5,636 bases of DNA. It comes from a bacterium. Lineage in GTDB: Bacteria > AUK180. Location of the stretch: positions 1 through 5,636 of the forward strand of contig JAUXGM010000140.1 of the NCBI GenBank assembly GCA_030622125.1, in the 5' to 3' direction. Positions 4,289 through 5,636 of the stretch are shown in pieces (the stretch's first letter is position 1; each line of letters begins with the position of its first letter). A program made the translations under genes and the position numbers. A model generated the notes under the pieces. The model was not told where the DNA came from. It made no database searches and was given only the letters and a program-made list of their open reading frames with translations.

Positions 4289-5142
4289 TGGATGTAATTG
4301 AGGTAAAAAATTTAATGCTTGGTTTCGGCAGAAAAAAGGTACTTCGGGATGTTTCATTTTCTGTTGCAAAAGGAAAAGTTGTTGGTTATGTCGGCAGGAA
4401 CGGTACAGGTAAGACTACAACCATTAAGGCAATTATGGGATTGTACAGACCGGAAGCCGGTGAAATATCCCTTTGGAGTGATCCAAAAGGATCGTATAAG
4501 CCCAGGATTAGAGAGCGTATCGGTTATGTTCCGGAAACTCAGGATTTCTATGAGAATATCTCCGTCAAAGGAGCTCTTGATTATATCTCAAAATTTTACA
4601 AGAGATGGGATAATGAATATGAAAAGGAACTTCTTTCACAGTTTAGGTTAAGCCCCAAAAGCCATTTCAAAGATCTTTCACGCGGTGAAAAGGCAAAACT
4701 TTTTCTTACATTTGCACTTGCACATAAGCCGGAATTGATCATTATGGATGAGCCGACATCACATCTTGATCCTGTTGCAAGGTCGGATTTCTGGGAATCA
4801 ACTATCTCATTGATATCTGAAACGAATGCTTCCGTTCTTGTTTCAACCCATATACTTTCCGATATTGAGAATATTGCCGATGAGTTTGTACTTCTAAGCG
4901 GTGGAAAAATAGTATTTCAAACAGAGACGGAAGAACTGAAACATTCTGTGAAAAAAGCTTACATAACTGAAGAATACCTTCAAAAAATGACAGATGAACA
5001 AAGAAAAAAGATCATTTTAACAAAGAAAACAGCAAAGGGATATGAAATCTATGCGAAGAATCTTGATCTAAAAGATTGTGAATGGGAAAGCCTATCCGTT
5101 GAGGAGATACTTGTATCATATCTAAAAGGAGAAAATCAATGA
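4288..5142 (+). CDS. ABC transporter ATP-binding protein (ABC-2/YtrB-BcrA-like)
   Basis: The 284-aa ATPase powers the membrane partner encoded next. Walker A is GRNGTGKT (36-43). The Q-loop region is VPETQDFYEN (81-90). The signature is LSRGEKAK (130-137), with Arg-Gly-Glu in place of the usual Gly-Gly-Gln, as is common in ABC-2 exporters with GntR neighbours. Walker B is LIIMDEP (150-156), followed by the D-loop SHLDP and the switch His188 in STHIL. All catalytic positions are present. Residues from about 215 form an extra C-terminal domain without a recognised motif. ATG 4288 overlaps the regulator's stop (TAATG) and has GAGGAG at 4276-4281. The gene ends in TGA overlapping the permease ATG by 4 nt (ATGA). 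Substrate unknown; the layout favours export or an envelope-stress role. Confidence 0.92.
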   Translation: MDVIEVKNLMLGFGRKKVLRDVSFSVAKGKVVGYVGRNGTGKTTTIKAIMGLYRPEAGEISLWSDPKGSYKPRIRERIGYVPETQDFYENISVKGALDYISKFYKRWDNEYEKELLSQFRLSPKSHFKDLSRGEKAKLFLTFALAHKPELIIMDEPTSHLDPVARSDFWESTISLISETNASVLVSTHILSDIENIADEFVLLSGGKIVFQTETEELKHSVKKAYITEEYLQKMTDEQRKKIILTKKTAKGYEIYAKNLDLKDCEWESLSVEEILVSYLKGENQ

Positions 5143-5636
5143 TAAAAGAAATCAAAAAAATATGGGAGAAAGACAAGATTGGTATTACCATTATCCTTTT
5201 ACTTGAACTTCTCATTTCAATATTCGGAAAATTTTATAATGAAAGAATGATTACAGGACATTTGAAAGTTATGGTAAGTAGTGATTTTTTATTATTTTTA
5301 CAATTTACCCTTCTTGCCGGTTTGGTTTTTTTCTTTGCAAGCCAGAAGCAAAATTTGATCCAATATGAAGAATCACTTCCGCAAAGAAGAATTTTTCTCT
5401 TCTTTTCACGATTTATCCCTGGTTTATTGATTACCATTATTTTTAGTTATCTGATCTTGGCTATTCATAATGAGGCAATGACTTTTGATACTTTTGGGAT
5501 CATATTATATATTGCCGTCCTTTTCTTCGTTATTGTTTATCTCTGGTTTTATTACAGAAACCTTTTCTGGATACTGCTTGGTGTTGCTTTTATTTTAGGG
5601 ATACTATTCCCATTTAAGGTTACAGATCCATTAAAC
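5139..5636 (+). CDS. ABC-2-type permease (partial, 3' end off window)
   Basis: The frame opens with ATG at 5139-5141, overlapping the ATPase stop in ATGA and preceded by AAGGAGA (5126-5132). It stays open to the edge, giving 166 residues. An amphipathic start rich in Lys (MIKEIKKIWEKDK) precedes about five predicted membrane segments near residues 14-30, 49-67, 90-109, 117-138 and 141-158. ESLPQRR (78-84) matches the cytoplasmic LP..R loop common in ABC-2 permeases. Together with the ATPase it would form a transporter in the inner membrane. Length and later segments cannot be seen, and further transporter genes may follow. Confidence 0.85.
   Translation, partial: MIKEIKKIWEKDKIGITIILLLELLISIFGKFYNERMITGHLKVMVSSDFLLFLQFTLLAGLVFFFASQKQNLIQYEESLPQRRIFLFFSRFIPGLLITIIFSYLILAIHNEAMTFDTFGIILYIAVLFFVIVYLWFYYRNLFWILLGVAFILGILFPFKVTDPLN

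Overview
The window is AT-rich DNA from a Gram-negative-type bacterium, most likely an anaerobe from an FCB-related or candidate-phylum lineage. The lineage is inferred. It rests on an exported protein with repeats of the DYRNG...DIYAQRYDS type, the tail of a PorV-like outer-membrane barrel, a 2[4Cys]-style monocluster ferredoxin, and two enzyme families best known from archaea (cyclic 2,3-diphosphoglycerate synthetase-like and PGI/PMI). Nothing here identifies the species.

Left part (1-1279): a secreted repeat protein is read on the minus strand and runs off the left edge. Directly upstream of it is a 28-30 codon remnant that reads as the C-terminus of an outer-membrane beta-barrel (PorV/PorQ-like). 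The remnant is cut at about 710-718, where about 540 bp of mosaic non-coding repeat begins: GC-rich hairpin units, short direct repeats and two 7-bp-period tandem stretches. This block appears to have severed an older barrel gene/repeat-protein gene pair.

Middle part (1280-3765, minus strand): three tightly packed genes in transcription order are a COG2403/cyclic 2,3-diphosphoglycerate synthetase-like NTPase, a 57-aa ferredoxin too short to stand out in an ORF scan, and a bifunctional phosphoglucose/phosphomannose isomerase. The ferredoxin ribosome binding site overlaps the stop codon of the NTPase gene. The isomerase has no ATG at the expected place and seems to start at a non-standard codon within or at the end of the ferredoxin gene. 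A good sigma-70-like promoter precedes the operon, with a perfect 17-nt palindrome over its -35/-10 spacer.

Right part (3851-5636, plus strand): a divergent operon starts from a consensus promoter (TTGACA-17-TATACT). It encodes a YtrA-type GntR repressor, an ABC ATPase and the first 166 residues of an ABC-2-like permease. The genes overlap by 1 and 4 nt. This is the usual layout of a self-regulated export or envelope-stress ABC system. Its substrate cannot be read from the sequence.
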